From Sphingomonas brevis (GTDB taxonomy: Bacteria; Pseudomonadota; Alphaproteobacteria; Sphingomonadales; Sphingomonadaceae): a stretch of 64,000 nt of DNA. Position 1 is the stretch's first letter. Each line of letters starts with the position of its first letter. The stretch covers positions 1,240,001-1,304,000 of the forward strand of contig NZ_JAMGBB010000001.1 of NCBI RefSeq assembly GCF_023516505.1. The letters run 5' to 3'. A program made the position numbers and the translations under genes. Shown here piece by piece: positions 6,612 through 15,761 of the stretch. A model generated the notes under the pieces. It searched no databases. It saw only the letters and a list, made by a program, of their open reading frames with translations, and was not told the DNA's origin.

Positions 6612-9600
6612 TTAGCCCCGTTCCGGCTCCGGCGGAGGCGGCGGCGGCGGAGGCGGCGGGGGCGGAGGCGGACAGCTGTCCGTCGCCAGGATCACCGAGC
6701 CGTCCGGGCAGGTCTGCGTCGCCGGAGGCGGCGGCGGTGGCGGCGGCGGAGGCGGCGGCGGGGCCGCTACCTCGTGCGAGCCGCCAAGTCTCCAGCCGGC
6801 CTTGACGCCGAAACCACTCACATCGCCCAGGTCGCCCCAGACAGCCAGGATCGGGCCGGAGCTGTTCTGGGCGCCGATGCCGGCTTCCAAACGGCCCCAG
6901 GTGCCGCGACCCTTGCTTTCGATCGTGTCGAAAGCCGTGCCGCTGATCAGATCGAGATCCGTGTCGCCATCGAACTCGTGGAACAGCGTGGCTTCGACGA
7001 ACGGAGCGAACATCCCGCTACCGAACCCGGCCCGGGCGCTAAGGTGCCCGCGCGTGCTGGAAACGCTATCGAAGTCGAAGCCGATCGTGCCGACCGCGAA
7101 GTCGTCGATCTTCGATTTGACGTGGGCGATGCCCGCGCCAAGGTCGAAGTTCATCGACCCGGAAACGAAGCGGTAGCCGGCCTGACCCTGGATACCGAAG
7201 CTCTTGAAGTCCGGATCATTGGTCGCATCGACGAACAACGGATTGTCGAAGTCGACCTTGGCCTTGTCGTACTTGACCAGCAGGTCGGCATAGAAGCCGG
7301 TCCAGCCGCCATACATGGCATAGGCACCGATATTCCAACCCTTGGCTTCAAAGTCGGACGCGGAGTTTTTGAGATTCGCATCCGCCCGCTCGTAGCCGCC
7401 GGTCAAGCCGACTACGAAGTTGCTGCCGGCCATGTAATCGACACCAGCCTGGATGCCGGTACGCTTGGTCTCCAGATTGTCGACCTCGAAGTTCGTGTCG
7501 AACACCGTGAAGTCTTGGCCGTCTACCTTGTCCCGGCTCCAGTAAGCCTGGCCCCAGACGCCCAGTCCGCCGGTACGGCCCGCGCCCAGGTCGGTCCGCC
7601 GCAATGCCGCATAATTGCGGTAAATGTCGGCCGACTGGTACCACATGTTCTGAGCCACTTCCCCAAGCACAACCGGCTCGATCGCCGCGATATTCGGCAC
7701 CGAGTTGAGGAAGTAATCGGTCCCGATCTGTTCGAGGCTGAGGTCGATCAGGCCGATGTTGGTCGTGCCGAGCGTGAAGTGAGACGAGAGGTCGGTGGTA
7801 TCGACCACCATCACGCCGTCCGGATTGATCGTGATGTCGGCGGTTGGCTCGACCAGGATGCTGGTCGATCCGGTCGTGGCGCCGCCTATGATCAGCAGGT
7901 CCGCATCGGCCCCGCTGTAGTCGATCGCCAGTTCCGCGCTGCCGGTACCATTATAGGCGTTGGTAATCGTCAACTGGTCGTTGGTGGCGCCGTCGACCAT
8001 GTCGATCAACCCGCCATTATTCACCACGGTGGCGAGGCTGGTCAGCACCGTGACACCGCCGACAGCCCGGATCGTGCCCGTGCTGTTGAAGGTAGTGGTG
8101 TCGGGGAAGCTGGTCGTGCCCGTGCCGAGGTTGAGCAACCCGGCGTTGTTGAAGATCTCGAGGTTGTCGAAGACCGTCCCGTTGACCGTGTTGATCGTGT
8201 TGCTGTTGTTGTTGAGCGTGTCGGTGCCGAGACGGAAGTCGCTGACCCCCGACGCGTTCCACGTGCCATTGATGTTCACCACATCGTCGTTGTCGGTGAG
8301 GTCGATGAACCCATTCAGCACACCGCCCGCTGCAACGTTGACCGTCGCGGCGCCACCGTCGACATTGACCGACGGACCCGAGGCGCTGACGGAGCCGGTG
8401 ATATTGATCACCGAAGTGCCCGCAGTGGTCGAGAAGATGCCGGTACCGTCGGCCGCATCGGTCACGCCGGAAGCGTTGATGACGATGTTGCCGCTGGTGC
8501 TGGTCGCGACGATCGCATCGGTCGCCGCCCCTTCTACCCTGGAGCCACCGATGTTCAGCGTCTGATTGCCGCTGGAGGTGGTGACGGACACGCCAGTGCT
8601 GCCGTCACCGAGCGTGTCGACCTGGCCGGTCGTGAGAACGACCGCGCCGGTACCGCCGTTGACCTGGACGCCAATCGCGCCGGTGCCTTCGGTCGATACA
8701 TCGCCGGTTTCAAACGTGATTGCATTCACGCTGTTCAGCTGCAGGCCAACTGACCCGTCGCCGATGGTTGAAATGTCACCAACCGAACCGTCGATCGTAC
8801 CCGTCGCATTGATGAGGCCGCCAAAGCTGTCGGTGCCGGTGGTCGTGAGGTCGCCGCAAGTTACGTCGGCATTGCCGAACGCAGTGACCGTCAGCGCATT
8901 CGAACTGTCGGCCGTGGTCGACAAGTCACCGCATGTGACAAGCGCATTGCCGCTGAGCGCATTGACGCTGAGCGCCAAGGTGCCTGCGGTCGTTCCGCCA
9001 GTCGAAATGTCGCCGGTGGTAACATCGGCCGAGGACCCGGTCGCTAAGACGCCATATGCGCCCTCGCCGGTGGTTGTGACATCGCCAATGTCCACCGTCA
9101 GCGCCCCAACTGCGAACAGGTTTGCGCCGTACGAACCGTCGCCGGTTGTGGTGATGTCGCCGGCCGTCACCGTGCTGGTCGTGCCGGCGAAGGTGGTCAG
9201 CCCGTAGGCATTTACGCCCTGGGTGGAGATATCGCCGACGGACGTGACGTTGCTGGTGCCGCCAAAAGTGTTGGCGCCAAAGGCGCCATCACCGAGCGTC
9301 GTAATGTCGCCCGCGGTGGTGACATTGCTGGTGCCTGCGAAGGTTACGACGCCGTAGGCGTCAGTGCCCTCTGTCGAGACATCGCCGAGGACCGTGACGT
9401 TGGTCGTTCCACCGAACGTATTGGCGCCAAACGCTCCATCACCAAGCGTAGAAATGTCGCCCGTGGAGGTAACATTGCTCGTTCCCGCAAAGGCTAGGAC
9501 ACCGAAGGCGTCCGTGCCTTCCGTCGAGATATCCCCGGCGTTCGTGACGTTCGTCGTGCCGCCGAAGGTATTGAGACCATAGGCGCCATCGCCAAGCGTT

Positions 9601-12491
9601 GTGACGTCGAGGACCGTCGTGGAATTGGCGCCGCTCGCGAAGGAATTGACGCCATATGCGTCCACGCCTTCGGTCGATACGTCGCCTGCCGCGAAAGTTA
9701 CCGTGGTCCCGCTGAGGGCGGCTCCGTAGCTGTTTGCCCCAAGCGTCGAGATATCCCCGGCTGTGAGGTCGATCGTCGGAGCATTGGCGTTCAGTGCATA
9801 GCTGTCGTCGCCGTCGGTCGAGATATCGCCGATCGAGCCGTCGATCGACGTCGTGCCGACCAGCGTCACGCCGGTGCTTGTCGTACCTTCAGTCGAGACA
9901 TCGGCGAGATCGAGCAGGATGTCGGTCGCCGATATATTGACGCCCTCGCTGTCGTTACCCGTTGTCGATACGGTCCCGCCGATCGTAACGTCCGCGGTTG
10001 TACCCGCGACAATCACGACGCCGTCGGAATCGAGCCCCTGGGTGTCAACCGCCCCGGCAATGTCGACAATGGCATTGCCCGAAGCGTTGACATTGACGCC
10101 GTCCGACGTGTCGCCATCGGTCGATACGCTTGCCACGGTTACGTCGGCATCACCCGCCGTTGCGTCGACATCGACACCGATGGACGTAGCGCCGCCCGTC
10201 GAAACCGCGCCGGCCACCAGCGTGACGCCGTCGCCGCTGGCGGCTACACCATAAGCGCCAACGCCATTGGTGGTAACGTCGCCAACTGTCGTCGAATTGT
10301 TGAATCCGGCCGCGGCCGCGGTGTTGATACCGTAGCTGCCGTCACCGGACGTCGTGATGTCGCCGACCGTCGCGTCGACCGCACCCGCGCTGTTGATGTC
10401 AACACCAAAGGCATTTGAAAGATTGGTAGTGACGTTACCGGCGTGAAGCGTTGAATCGCCGGTGGTCGACGTCACCTGGATGCCATAATTATTGTCGCCA
10501 TCGGTGGTAACGTTTTCGACCGTGAGATCGACCGTACCGCCGGTGACGCTGGCGCCGTAGCTGGCGTCCGCATTAATATCGCCAGCAGTCGCGACCACAT
10601 CGCCCGGCGCAGTGATCGTCAGAGCGGCGCTATTCGTGCCCGCGGTCGAAATGTCGCCAGCGGCCAGATTGACATTGCCACCCGACGTGATGGTCACGCC
10701 GTCCGAAGCGTTTCCGCCTGTCGTAGTGACATTGCCGACCGTCAGATCGACGTTGCCGCCAGCCCCGACCACAATGCCGCTGGCGTCGACTCCAGCAGTC
10801 GTAATGTCGCCCACGATGAAGTCGACGTTGCCGCCTACGTCGATCAGGACGCCATCGGCCGAATCCGCGGACGTCGTCGTAACGTCGCCAATCTCACCGC
10901 CGAAATTGCCGATCGCACTCACATCGACAGCGTCGCTGCTGTCACCATGCGTAGTGACATTCCCGCCATTCAGAGTCGCGTTGGCGGCTGAACTGATGTC
11001 GATGCCGTCCGATGAGTCGTCGCCCGTCGTGACGCTGGCGAAAGTGACATCGGCATCGCCAGTGTTGGAAACCGCATTGATGCCAACCGAGTTGGTGCCA
11101 GCCGTACTAACGGCTCCAGTAGTCAGGTCGACCGTCGCGCCTTCGGCATAGACGCCGCCTGCATTGTCGCCCAGGGTCGTGACGTCGCCAACTGTCGTAC
11201 TGTTGGCGTTCGTGGCGACGGTCGATGCGCCGACCGCGCCATCCTCGCTGGTCGAAATATCGCCGGCGGTGACGTCGATCGAATCGCCGGTGGCGATCAG
11301 TCCGTTATCGGTCGAGGTAATGTTCCCCACCGACGCGCTCACCGCGCCCGTGCCGGTAAGCAGCACGCCTTCCGAATCCGCCCCGGTGGTCGTTACGTCG
11401 CCAATGGTTGCGTTGATGTCGACGCCGGCGGCCGTAACGCCGTCGGCGTTAGCGCCCGCGGTCGACACATCGCCGCCAGCCATAGAGACATTGCCGGTCG
11501 CCGTTGCCAAAACACCGTAGCCGCCGTCCCCGGCGGCCGTGACATCGCCGAATTGCAGCGCTGCGTCACCGCCCTGCGCCTGCACCTGAATGCCATAGCC
11601 ATCCACGGTCGTGACATTGTCGGCCGTTAGCGTCGCATTCCCGGCGCCGACAACTGTGATGCCAGAGCCCGTGCCGGTAACGTTTACGTTTCCGTCGACC
11701 ACCGCCACGGCATTGCCGCCGGTAGATTGCACCAGCACGCCGTCGCTGTCGGACGTAACCGATCCGGTAACCGTCGTATTGTCACCCGCGGAAACGGAGA
11801 CGACGCCCGCGCTGCCCGCTCCAGTTGCCGAAATATTGCCCAAGGTCAGGACGTTAGTTCCGCCCGCCTGTACGAAGGCGCCTGGGCTTCCATCGCCGGT
11901 TGTCGTGATGTTCCCGCCAACGATGGTTGAATTATTGCTCGAAAAGGCGACAAGGCCATATGCGCCTAGGCCACTGGTCGTAACATTGTCGAACACCAAG
12001 GTCGTGTCGACGCTTCCGACGCCATAAACACCGAACGCTCCATCCCCGGTGGTCGTCGTGCTGCCGACCGAGAAGATTGACGTTCCACCAGATCCGAATG
12101 CGTAGCCGTAGGCGCCTGCGCCCGCCGTCGACGTGTCACCATTGTAGGTGACGGTCAGGTCGTTGACTGCGGTTGCCGCCAGACCATATTCACCGGCACC
12201 CGTCGTGTGGATCGGACCGTTCCCGGCGCTGACCAGCGTGACCGTCGAGCTATCCGGATCCTGTGAGAAGAATCCGGGACCGCTAACGCCGCTGTTGACC
12301 ACGGTGGTGGCATCGACAAAGCCAGACGCGATCGGCGTTACGCCATCGACGCAGCTTACGGCTGTGCCGGTCTGGGTGCAGGTCGTCGTCTGCGCCGCCG
12401 CTCCGGTGGGAAATGCGATCAGCGCTAAGGCACCGCATACGCCCGTAGCAGCACTGCCGAGCAGCCGATCACGTACGGTCAAGTTCTTCAT
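6612..12491 (-). CDS. Giant repeat-containing autotransporter adhesin
   Basis: About 1959 residues from the ATG at 12491, which has an AGGGGG ribosome-binding site. A signal peptide (ends near AFPTGAAAQ) is followed by a passenger of roughly 1400 residues made of imperfect 21-26-residue units of the type GD(I/V)(S/T)T.GD.AYGV, the pattern of a beta-solenoid. A linker with left-handed-helix-like strands follows. Residues about 1615-1900 form an autotransporter beta-barrel (starts NMWYQSADIYRNYAAL, ends GFGVKAGWRLGG). After the barrel comes an extra tail of about 55 residues with two polyproline runs around a CPDGSVILATDSC loop, unusual because the last barrel strand normally ends the protein. 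Likely a surface adhesin or biofilm factor. Long reading frames on the other strand are shadows of the repeats. Confidence 0.9.
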   Translation of the reverse strand: MKNLTVRDRLLGSAATGVCGALALIAFPTGAAAQTTTCTQTGTAVSCVDGVTPIASGFVDATTVVNSGVSGPGFFSQDPDSSTVTLVSAGNGPIHTTGAGEYGLAATAVNDLTVTYNGDTSTAGAGAYGYAFGSGGTSIFSVGSTTTTGDGAFGVYGVGSVDTTLVFDNVTTSGLGAYGLVAFSSNNSTIVGGNITTTGDGSPGAFVQAGGTNVLTLGNISATGAGSAGVVSVSAGDNTTVTGSVTSDSDGVLVQSTGGNAVAVVDGNVNVTGTGSGITVVGAGNATLTADNVTTVDGYGIQVQAQGGDAALQFGDVTAAGDGGYGVLATATGNVSMAGGDVSTAGANADGVTAAGVDINATIGDVTTTGADSEGVLLTGTGAVSASVGNITSTDNGLIATGDSIDVTAGDISTSEDGAVGASTVATNANSTTVGDVTTLGDNAGGVYAEGATVDLTTGAVSTAGTNSVGINAVSNTGDADVTFASVTTGDDSSDGIDISSAANATLNGGNVTTHGDSSDAVDVSAIGNFGGEIGDVTTTSADSADGVLIDVGGNVDFIVGDITTAGVDASGIVVGAGGNVDLTVGNVTTTGGNASDGVTITSGGNVNLAAGDISTAGTNSAALTITAPGDVVATAGDINADASYGASVTGGTVDLTVENVTTDGDNNYGIQVTSTTGDSTLHAGNVTTNLSNAFGVDINSAGAVDATVGDITTSGDGSYGINTAAAAGFNNSTTVGDVTTNGVGAYGVAASGDGVTLVAGAVSTGGATSIGVDVDATAGDADVTVASVSTDGDTSDGVNVNASGNAIVDIAGAVDTQGLDSDGVVIVAGTTADVTIGGTVSTTGNDSEGVNISATDILLDLADVSTEGTTSTGVTLVGTTSIDGSIGDISTDGDDSYALNANAPTIDLTAGDISTLGANSYGAALSGTTVTFAAGDVSTEGVDAYGVNSFASGANSTTVLDVTTLGDGAYGLNTFGGTTNVTNAGDISTEGTDAFGVLAFAGTSNVTSTGDISTLGDGAFGANTFGGTTNVTVLGDVSTEGTDAYGVVTFAGTSNVTTAGDITTLGDGAFGANTFGGTSNVTSVGDISTQGVNAYGLTTFAGTTSTVTAGDITTTGDGSYGANLFAVGALTVDIGDVTTTGEGAYGVLATGSSADVTTGDISTGGTTAGTLALSVNALSGNALVTCGDLSTTADSSNALTVTAFGNADVTCGDLTTTGTDSFGGLINATGTIDGSVGDISTIGDGSVGLQLNSVNAITFETGDVSTEGTGAIGVQVNGGTGAVVLTTGQVDTLGDGSTGVSVTTSSGNQTLNIGGSRVEGAATDAIVATSTSGNIVINASGVTDAADGTGIFSTTAGTSVINITGSVSASGPSVNVDGGAATVNVAAGGVLNGFIDLTDNDDVVNINGTWNASGVSDFRLGTDTLNNNSNTINTVNGTVFDNLEIFNNAGLLNLGTGTTSFPDTTTFNSTGTIRAVGGVTVLTSLATVVNNGGLIDMVDGATNDQLTITNAYNGTGSAELAIDYSGADADLLIIGGATTGSTSILVEPTADITINPDGVMVVDTTDLSSHFTLGTTNIGLIDLSLEQIGTDYFLNSVPNIAAIEPVVLGEVAQNMWYQSADIYRNYAALRRTDLGAGRTGGLGVWGQAYWSRDKVDGQDFTVFDTNFEVDNLETKRTGIQAGVDYMAGSNFVVGLTGGYERADANLKNSASDFEAKGWNIGAYAMYGGWTGFYADLLVKYDKAKVDFDNPLFVDATNDPDFKSFGIQGQAGYRFVSGSMNFDLGAGIAHVKSKIDDFAVGTIGFDFDSVSSTRGHLSARAGFGSGMFAPFVEATLFHEFDGDTDLDLISGTAFDTIESKGRGTWGRLEAGIGAQNSSGPILAVWGDLGDVSGFGVKAGWRLGGSHEVAAPPPPPPPPPPPPPATQTCPDGSVILATDSCPPPPPPPPPPPPPPEPERG
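6631..6762. repeat. Two GGC/GGA simple-sequence tracts encoding polyproline
   Basis: 6631-6671 and 6723-6762 are near-pure (GGC/GGA)n tracts on the plus strand, coding for 12-14 consecutive prolines each in the autotransporter tail. Tracts like these can slip and vary in length by three-base steps without changing frame. Confidence 0.7.
9180..9620 (-). repeat. 150-bp higher-order repeats inside the autotransporter passenger
   Basis: Here two 25-residue unit types alternate: one with STEGTDA(F/Y)GV..FAGTSNVT and one with STLGDGAFGANTFGGT(S/T)NVT. The pair repeats every 150 bp; for example the stretch coding STEGTDA recurs at about 9365 and 9515. Similarity here is clearly higher than among the other passenger units, which points to recent tandem duplication. 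Confidence 0.7.
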
Positions 12492-12835
12492 TGAAAACCC
12501 CCTGTTTATGGCGCCACCGAGCACGACGCGTTTTGTCCGATGAACCAGCAACGACAAGAAAGGCATCGGGTTCCATCCCGATGCGACCCTAAGTCGATTT
12601 TGATTCAATTATGTTGCATCGACATCACTTTTGACCCGCCGGCTTGTAACTTGCAAGAAATCACCAAGCAAGATTTACATCCAATTATGACGTTGTTGTT
12701 AAAAGATGACGGTTAAAGTCGCCTATCCGACACAAAGCCGCATTCGCGTAACAACCACTCAGTTAACACGATAGTCATCGGTGATTGTTTATTGAAATCG
12801 ACTGTTAAATTCGCTTGAGTTAGCGAAAATTTACT
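12492..12835. other. AT-rich gap upstream of the autotransporter, no gene seen
   Basis: These 344 bases are much more AT-rich than the flanking genes and hold no credible reading frame. The segment should carry the autotransporter promoter and leader. No single -35/-10 pair stands out. A hairpin at 12810-12827 near the SH3 gene's end is listed separately. Several GTTAA words recur (12697, 12712, 12762, 12803) without regular spacing. Confidence 0.6.
12810..12827 (-). terminator. Hairpin just after the SH3-domain gene
   Basis: TTCGCT (12810-12815) and AGCGAA (12822-12827) form a perfect 6-bp stem with a 6-nt loop, extended by flanking A/T pairs, nine bases past the SH3 gene's stop. The downstream run is AATTT rather than a clean T-tract, so termination is only a possibility. 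Confidence 0.35.
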
Positions 12836-13363
12836 TCAGTCGATCAGTTCGCTTTCGCCGGTGCCCCACAGGTCGCCCTGGGCGATAAAGCCTTCGCGCT
12901 TTCCGACTTGCAGCTTGCACCAGCTGCCGTCGCACTTCTCGATCCGCCCGACCACGCCGGCTTCGGCGCGATAACGAACCGGGGAATTTGCATCGCGCTT
13001 GGCGTGGATGTCACGCGGGCCGCCTGGCTTGATGACGGCTGTACGGCGGTCGCTGAGCAACGTCACCAGCATCCAGCCTTGTTGTCCGTCCGGATCCTCG
13101 ATCTTGCGCCAATTCGGATAGACCTGGATTACCCGCACCGGCAGGTCACGCCGCTTGTACAGCCAAATGCCAGGGTAATTGCGCCCGGGGCCGGTGCGCA
13201 TCATCGCCTCGCCGCTGGCGATCGACGCCCAATAAGGGGGTCTCTTGTCCTTGGCAGCAACCGCGGCCGCCAAAAATATCGTCATTCCCGCGAAAGCGAG
13301 AACCCAGAAATTTCTGTTTCGCTGGCCCCCCGCTTTCGCGGGGGTGACGAAAAAAGGAAGCAT
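12836..13363 (-). CDS. Secreted SH3-like domain protein (SH3_4 type)
   Basis: 175 residues from the ATG at 13363, which overlaps the nitronate monooxygenase stop as TGATG, a coupling signal. Residues from about 45 on contain two bacterial SH3-like units (SGEAMMRTGPGRNYPGIWLYKRRDLPVRVI and VRYRAEAGVVGRIEKCDGSWCKLQVGKREGFI, quoted in part), the pattern of proteins that bind peptidoglycan or stabilise envelope enzymes. The first 27 residues are encoded by a dispersed repeat (13280-13349), which supplies the charged start and most of the hydrophobic core of the signal peptide. An alternative start is the ATG at 13285 at the inner edge of the repeat. Confidence 0.8.
   Translation of the reverse strand: MLPFFVTPAKAGGQRNRNFWVLAFAGMTIFLAAAVAAKDKRPPYWASIASGEAMMRTGPGRNYPGIWLYKRRDLPVRVIQVYPNWRKIEDPDGQQGWMLVTLLSDRRTAVIKPGGPRDIHAKRDANSPVRYRAEAGVVGRIEKCDGSWCKLQVGKREGFIAQGDLWGTGESELID
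13280..13349. repeat. 70-bp GTCATTCCCGCGAAAGC-type repeat overlapping a coding start
   Basis: Ends CGTCATTCCCGCGAAAGCG and CGCTTTCGCGGGGGTGACG form a long imperfect inverted repeat around a variable centre. The same element lies at 51806-51875. Both copies cover the 5' end of a gene for an exported protein and are read in the same frame. Confidence 0.75.
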
Positions 13364-14769
13364 CAGGCCCCCGTCAGGATGCGGTCGACAAGTTGCTTGA
13401 CGGTCGGAACGAAGCCGTTGGAATAAAATGGGTCGCTCTTGAAGCGAAACGCGGCATGGCCCGCGAACATCAAATTCTGTTCGACGGGACCGCCATGGGC
13501 GATGTCCTGAAGCGTCTTTTGGATGCAGAAGCTGCGCGGGTCCGCCAGCCGGCCGGTCGAATTCTTCTCATTGTCGGCCCAGCTGGAGAAGCTGCACTGC
13601 GACAAGCAACCCATGCAGGCGGCCTGGTCGGCGCGGATCATCTTCTCTTCCTCGGGCGTGACGAAGATCAGCGTATCGTCGGGCGACTTCATCGCATTGG
13701 TGAAGCCGGCGCCATACCACTCGCGAGCATGCTGCAGATCGCCCTTGGTCACCCAATAATGCCGCTTCGTGCCAATCCCGACATCAAGCTCGAACGCATG
13801 ATCGCCGATCGCTTCCTTGGTGTAGGCGATCTGACGCTCGCTTCGGGCCTCGAGGTTGCGGAGGAACGGATTGCGCACCGCCGAGGAGTAGAATCCGGTG
13901 GGGCTGAAGCGGTGGAGCAGGACGTCGCCCTCCTCCAGGCTCATCAGCCGTGCCTTCCACGCCGGCGGAATCGGGCTTTCCTGAGTCAGCAGCGGACGGG
14001 TGCCGAACTGGAACATGATCTGCCCTAGTTCGGGATTGTCGATCCAGTCGTTCCACTCGTCGAGCCGCCATACGCCCCCGGCCATGACGATCGGCACGCT
14101 GTCGGCGATGCCACCTTCGCGCATGGTTTCGCGCAATGCCTTGACGCGCGGATATGGGTCCTGCGGCTTGCGCGGATCCTCGGCATTGCTGAGGCCGTTG
14201 TGGCCACCGGCCAGCCACGGGTCTTCATAGACTACCGCGGCAAGCCATTCCGCCGCTTTTGAATAGGCCCGCTTCCACAGCGCGCTGAAGGCACGGCCGG
14301 AGGAGATGATCGGCAAATAGCTGACACCGTATGAGGCAGCGATCTCGCTAAGCTTGTAGGGCATGCCGGCGCCGCAGGTGACCCCAGTGACCAGGCCCTT
14401 GGTTCGCTCGAGGACGCCGTGCAGCACTCGCTGCGCACCGCCCATCTCCCACAACACGTTGATATTGATCGCGCCCTTGCCGCCAGCGATCTCATAGGCG
14501 CGCTTGACCTGGGCGACTGCCCCGTCGATCGCATATTGGATCAATTCCTCATGCCGCTCGCGCCGAGTCAGCGCATTGTAGACTTGCGGAATGATCCGGC
14601 CATCGGGATCATAGCTGTCGGCATTGACCGCGGAGACCGTACCGATGCCGCCAGCCGCTGCCCATGCCCCCGAGCTGGCATGGTTGGTCGCGGAGACGCC
14701 CTTGCCTCCTTCAACCAGTGGCCACACTTCGCGGCCACCGTAAAGGATGGGCTTCAAGCCTTTGAACAA
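13363..14769 (-). CDS. Nitronate monooxygenase-family flavoprotein
   Basis: 468 residues. The N-terminal two thirds form an FMN-binding TIM barrel of the 2-nitropropane dioxygenase/nitronate monooxygenase type, with VTCGAGMPYKL and PIVMAGGVWRLDEW as flavin-contacting loops. It is longer than the usual 320-380 residues: a C-terminal extension of about 120 residues carries CMGCLSQCSF plus a further cysteine (SFCIQKT), which looks like a metal or iron-sulphur site. This long form is a recognised subgroup in proteobacteria with unproven substrate. Likely oxidises alkyl nitronates or a related compound; the reaction here is inferred. Confidence 0.75.
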   Translation of the reverse strand: MFKGLKPILYGGREVWPLVEGGKGVSATNHASSGAWAAAGGIGTVSAVNADSYDPDGRIIPQVYNALTRRERHEELIQYAIDGAVAQVKRAYEIAGGKGAININVLWEMGGAQRVLHGVLERTKGLVTGVTCGAGMPYKLSEIAASYGVSYLPIISSGRAFSALWKRAYSKAAEWLAAVVYEDPWLAGGHNGLSNAEDPRKPQDPYPRVKALRETMREGGIADSVPIVMAGGVWRLDEWNDWIDNPELGQIMFQFGTRPLLTQESPIPPAWKARLMSLEEGDVLLHRFSPTGFYSSAVRNPFLRNLEARSERQIAYTKEAIGDHAFELDVGIGTKRHYWVTKGDLQHAREWYGAGFTNAMKSPDDTLIFVTPEEEKMIRADQAACMGCLSQCSFSSWADNEKNSTGRLADPRSFCIQKTLQDIAHGGPVEQNLMFAGHAAFRFKSDPFYSNGFVPTVKQLVDRILTGA

Positions 14770-14838
14770 TTGCTTCTCCGTCAGTCGTTTGCGGCCCCTA
14801 TAGGCCGCACCGCGCTACTTGGCGCGCAAAAAATATGG

Positions 14839-15708
14839 TTAGTCCTTTAGCACATAGTCCAGGCCGATATCGACCGCCGGCGCCGACTGGGTGATCCTGC
14901 CTACCGAAATATAGTTCACCCCGGTCTCGGCGATTGCCCGGATAGTGTCGAGATTGACGCCGCCCGACGCCTCCAGTGGCACCCGGCCGGCGACCAGCAC
15001 TACCGCTTCGCGCAGCATGTCGGGCTTCATATTGTCGAGCAGCAGGCGGTCCGCGCCCGCCGTCAGCGCCGGCTCGATCTGGTCGATCCGATCGACCTCG
15101 ACCTGAATTTGCAATTCGCTGCCATAAGTCTTGGCCGCGGCGACAGCTTGCGCCACGCCGCCGGCCACCCCGACATGGTTGTCCTTGATCAACAGCCCAT
15201 CGTCCAGCCGCATGCGGTGGTTTTCGGCGCCGCCCATCCGCGCCGCATATTTCTCCAGCAGCCTTAGCCCCGGAATGGTCTTGCGGGTGTCGAGCAGGGT
15301 AGCCCCGGTGCCTTCGATCGCATCGACATAGCGCCGAGTCACGGTCGCGATCCCCGACAGATGCTGCAACGTGTTGAGCGCGGAGCGCTCCGCCGCCAGC
15401 ATCGCCCGGGCGTTACCCTCCAGCCGCGCCAGTACCGTACCCTTGGCTAGCTGGTCACCGTCCCTGACCAGCCGTTCGACCCGCACTTCCCCGTCGCAGG
15501 CACGGAAGAAGGCGATCGCGATATCCAACCCAGCAACGACGATCGGCTCGCGGCAATTCATATCGGCGGTGAAGCGCGCATTGGCGTCGATCGTCGCCTT
15601 GGAAGTGACGTCCCCGCCCGAACCCAAATCCTCGGCCAGCACCCGACGGACGAATTCGCCAAGGTCGAATTGCGGCAGCTCCATCATGTCGATTGCCGCG
15701 CCGTCCAC
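14839..15708 (-). CDS. nadC: Nicotinate-nucleotide pyrophosphorylase (carboxylating)
   Basis: 289 residues, matching quinolinate phosphoribosyltransferase, which converts quinolinate and PRPP to nicotinate mononucleotide in de novo NAD synthesis. Diagnostic stretches are EDLGSGGDVTSKATI, ERSALNTLQHLSGIAT, LDTRKTIPGLRLLEKYA, GGAENHRMRLDDGLLIKDNH and LEASGGVNLDTIRAIAETGV. The GTG at 15708 is preferred because GGGGAGG precedes it at good spacing; ATGs seven and eight codons later are alternatives. nadA and nadB are not in the window. Confidence 0.93.
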   Translation of the reverse strand: MDGAAIDMMELPQFDLGEFVRRVLAEDLGSGGDVTSKATIDANARFTADMNCREPIVVAGLDIAIAFFRACDGEVRVERLVRDGDQLAKGTVLARLEGNARAMLAAERSALNTLQHLSGIATVTRRYVDAIEGTGATLLDTRKTIPGLRLLEKYAARMGGAENHRMRLDDGLLIKDNHVGVAGGVAQAVAAAKTYGSELQIQVEVDRIDQIEPALTAGADRLLLDNMKPDMLREAVVLVAGRVPLEASGGVNLDTIRAIAETGVNYISVGRITQSAPAVDIGLDYVLKD

Positions 15709-15761
15709 CCGAACCTCCCCTGCCTCTACGAGCCGTCCTTAAGCGCGCCCCGCCCTTTGAC

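Noticed and set aside
8740-12100. Regularly spaced short repeats that look like a CRISPR array
   Set aside because: Repeats are imperfect, of variable period near 63-78 bp, lie in one continuous coding frame as protein solenoid units, and no cas gene is present.
6774-12543. Series of long plus-strand open frames (up to 659 codons) opposite the autotransporter
   Set aside because: They are antisense shadows of GC-rich repeat codons: no ribosome-binding sites, Val/Ser/Pro-rich low-complexity products, and the minus-strand frame has signal peptide, solenoid and barrel.
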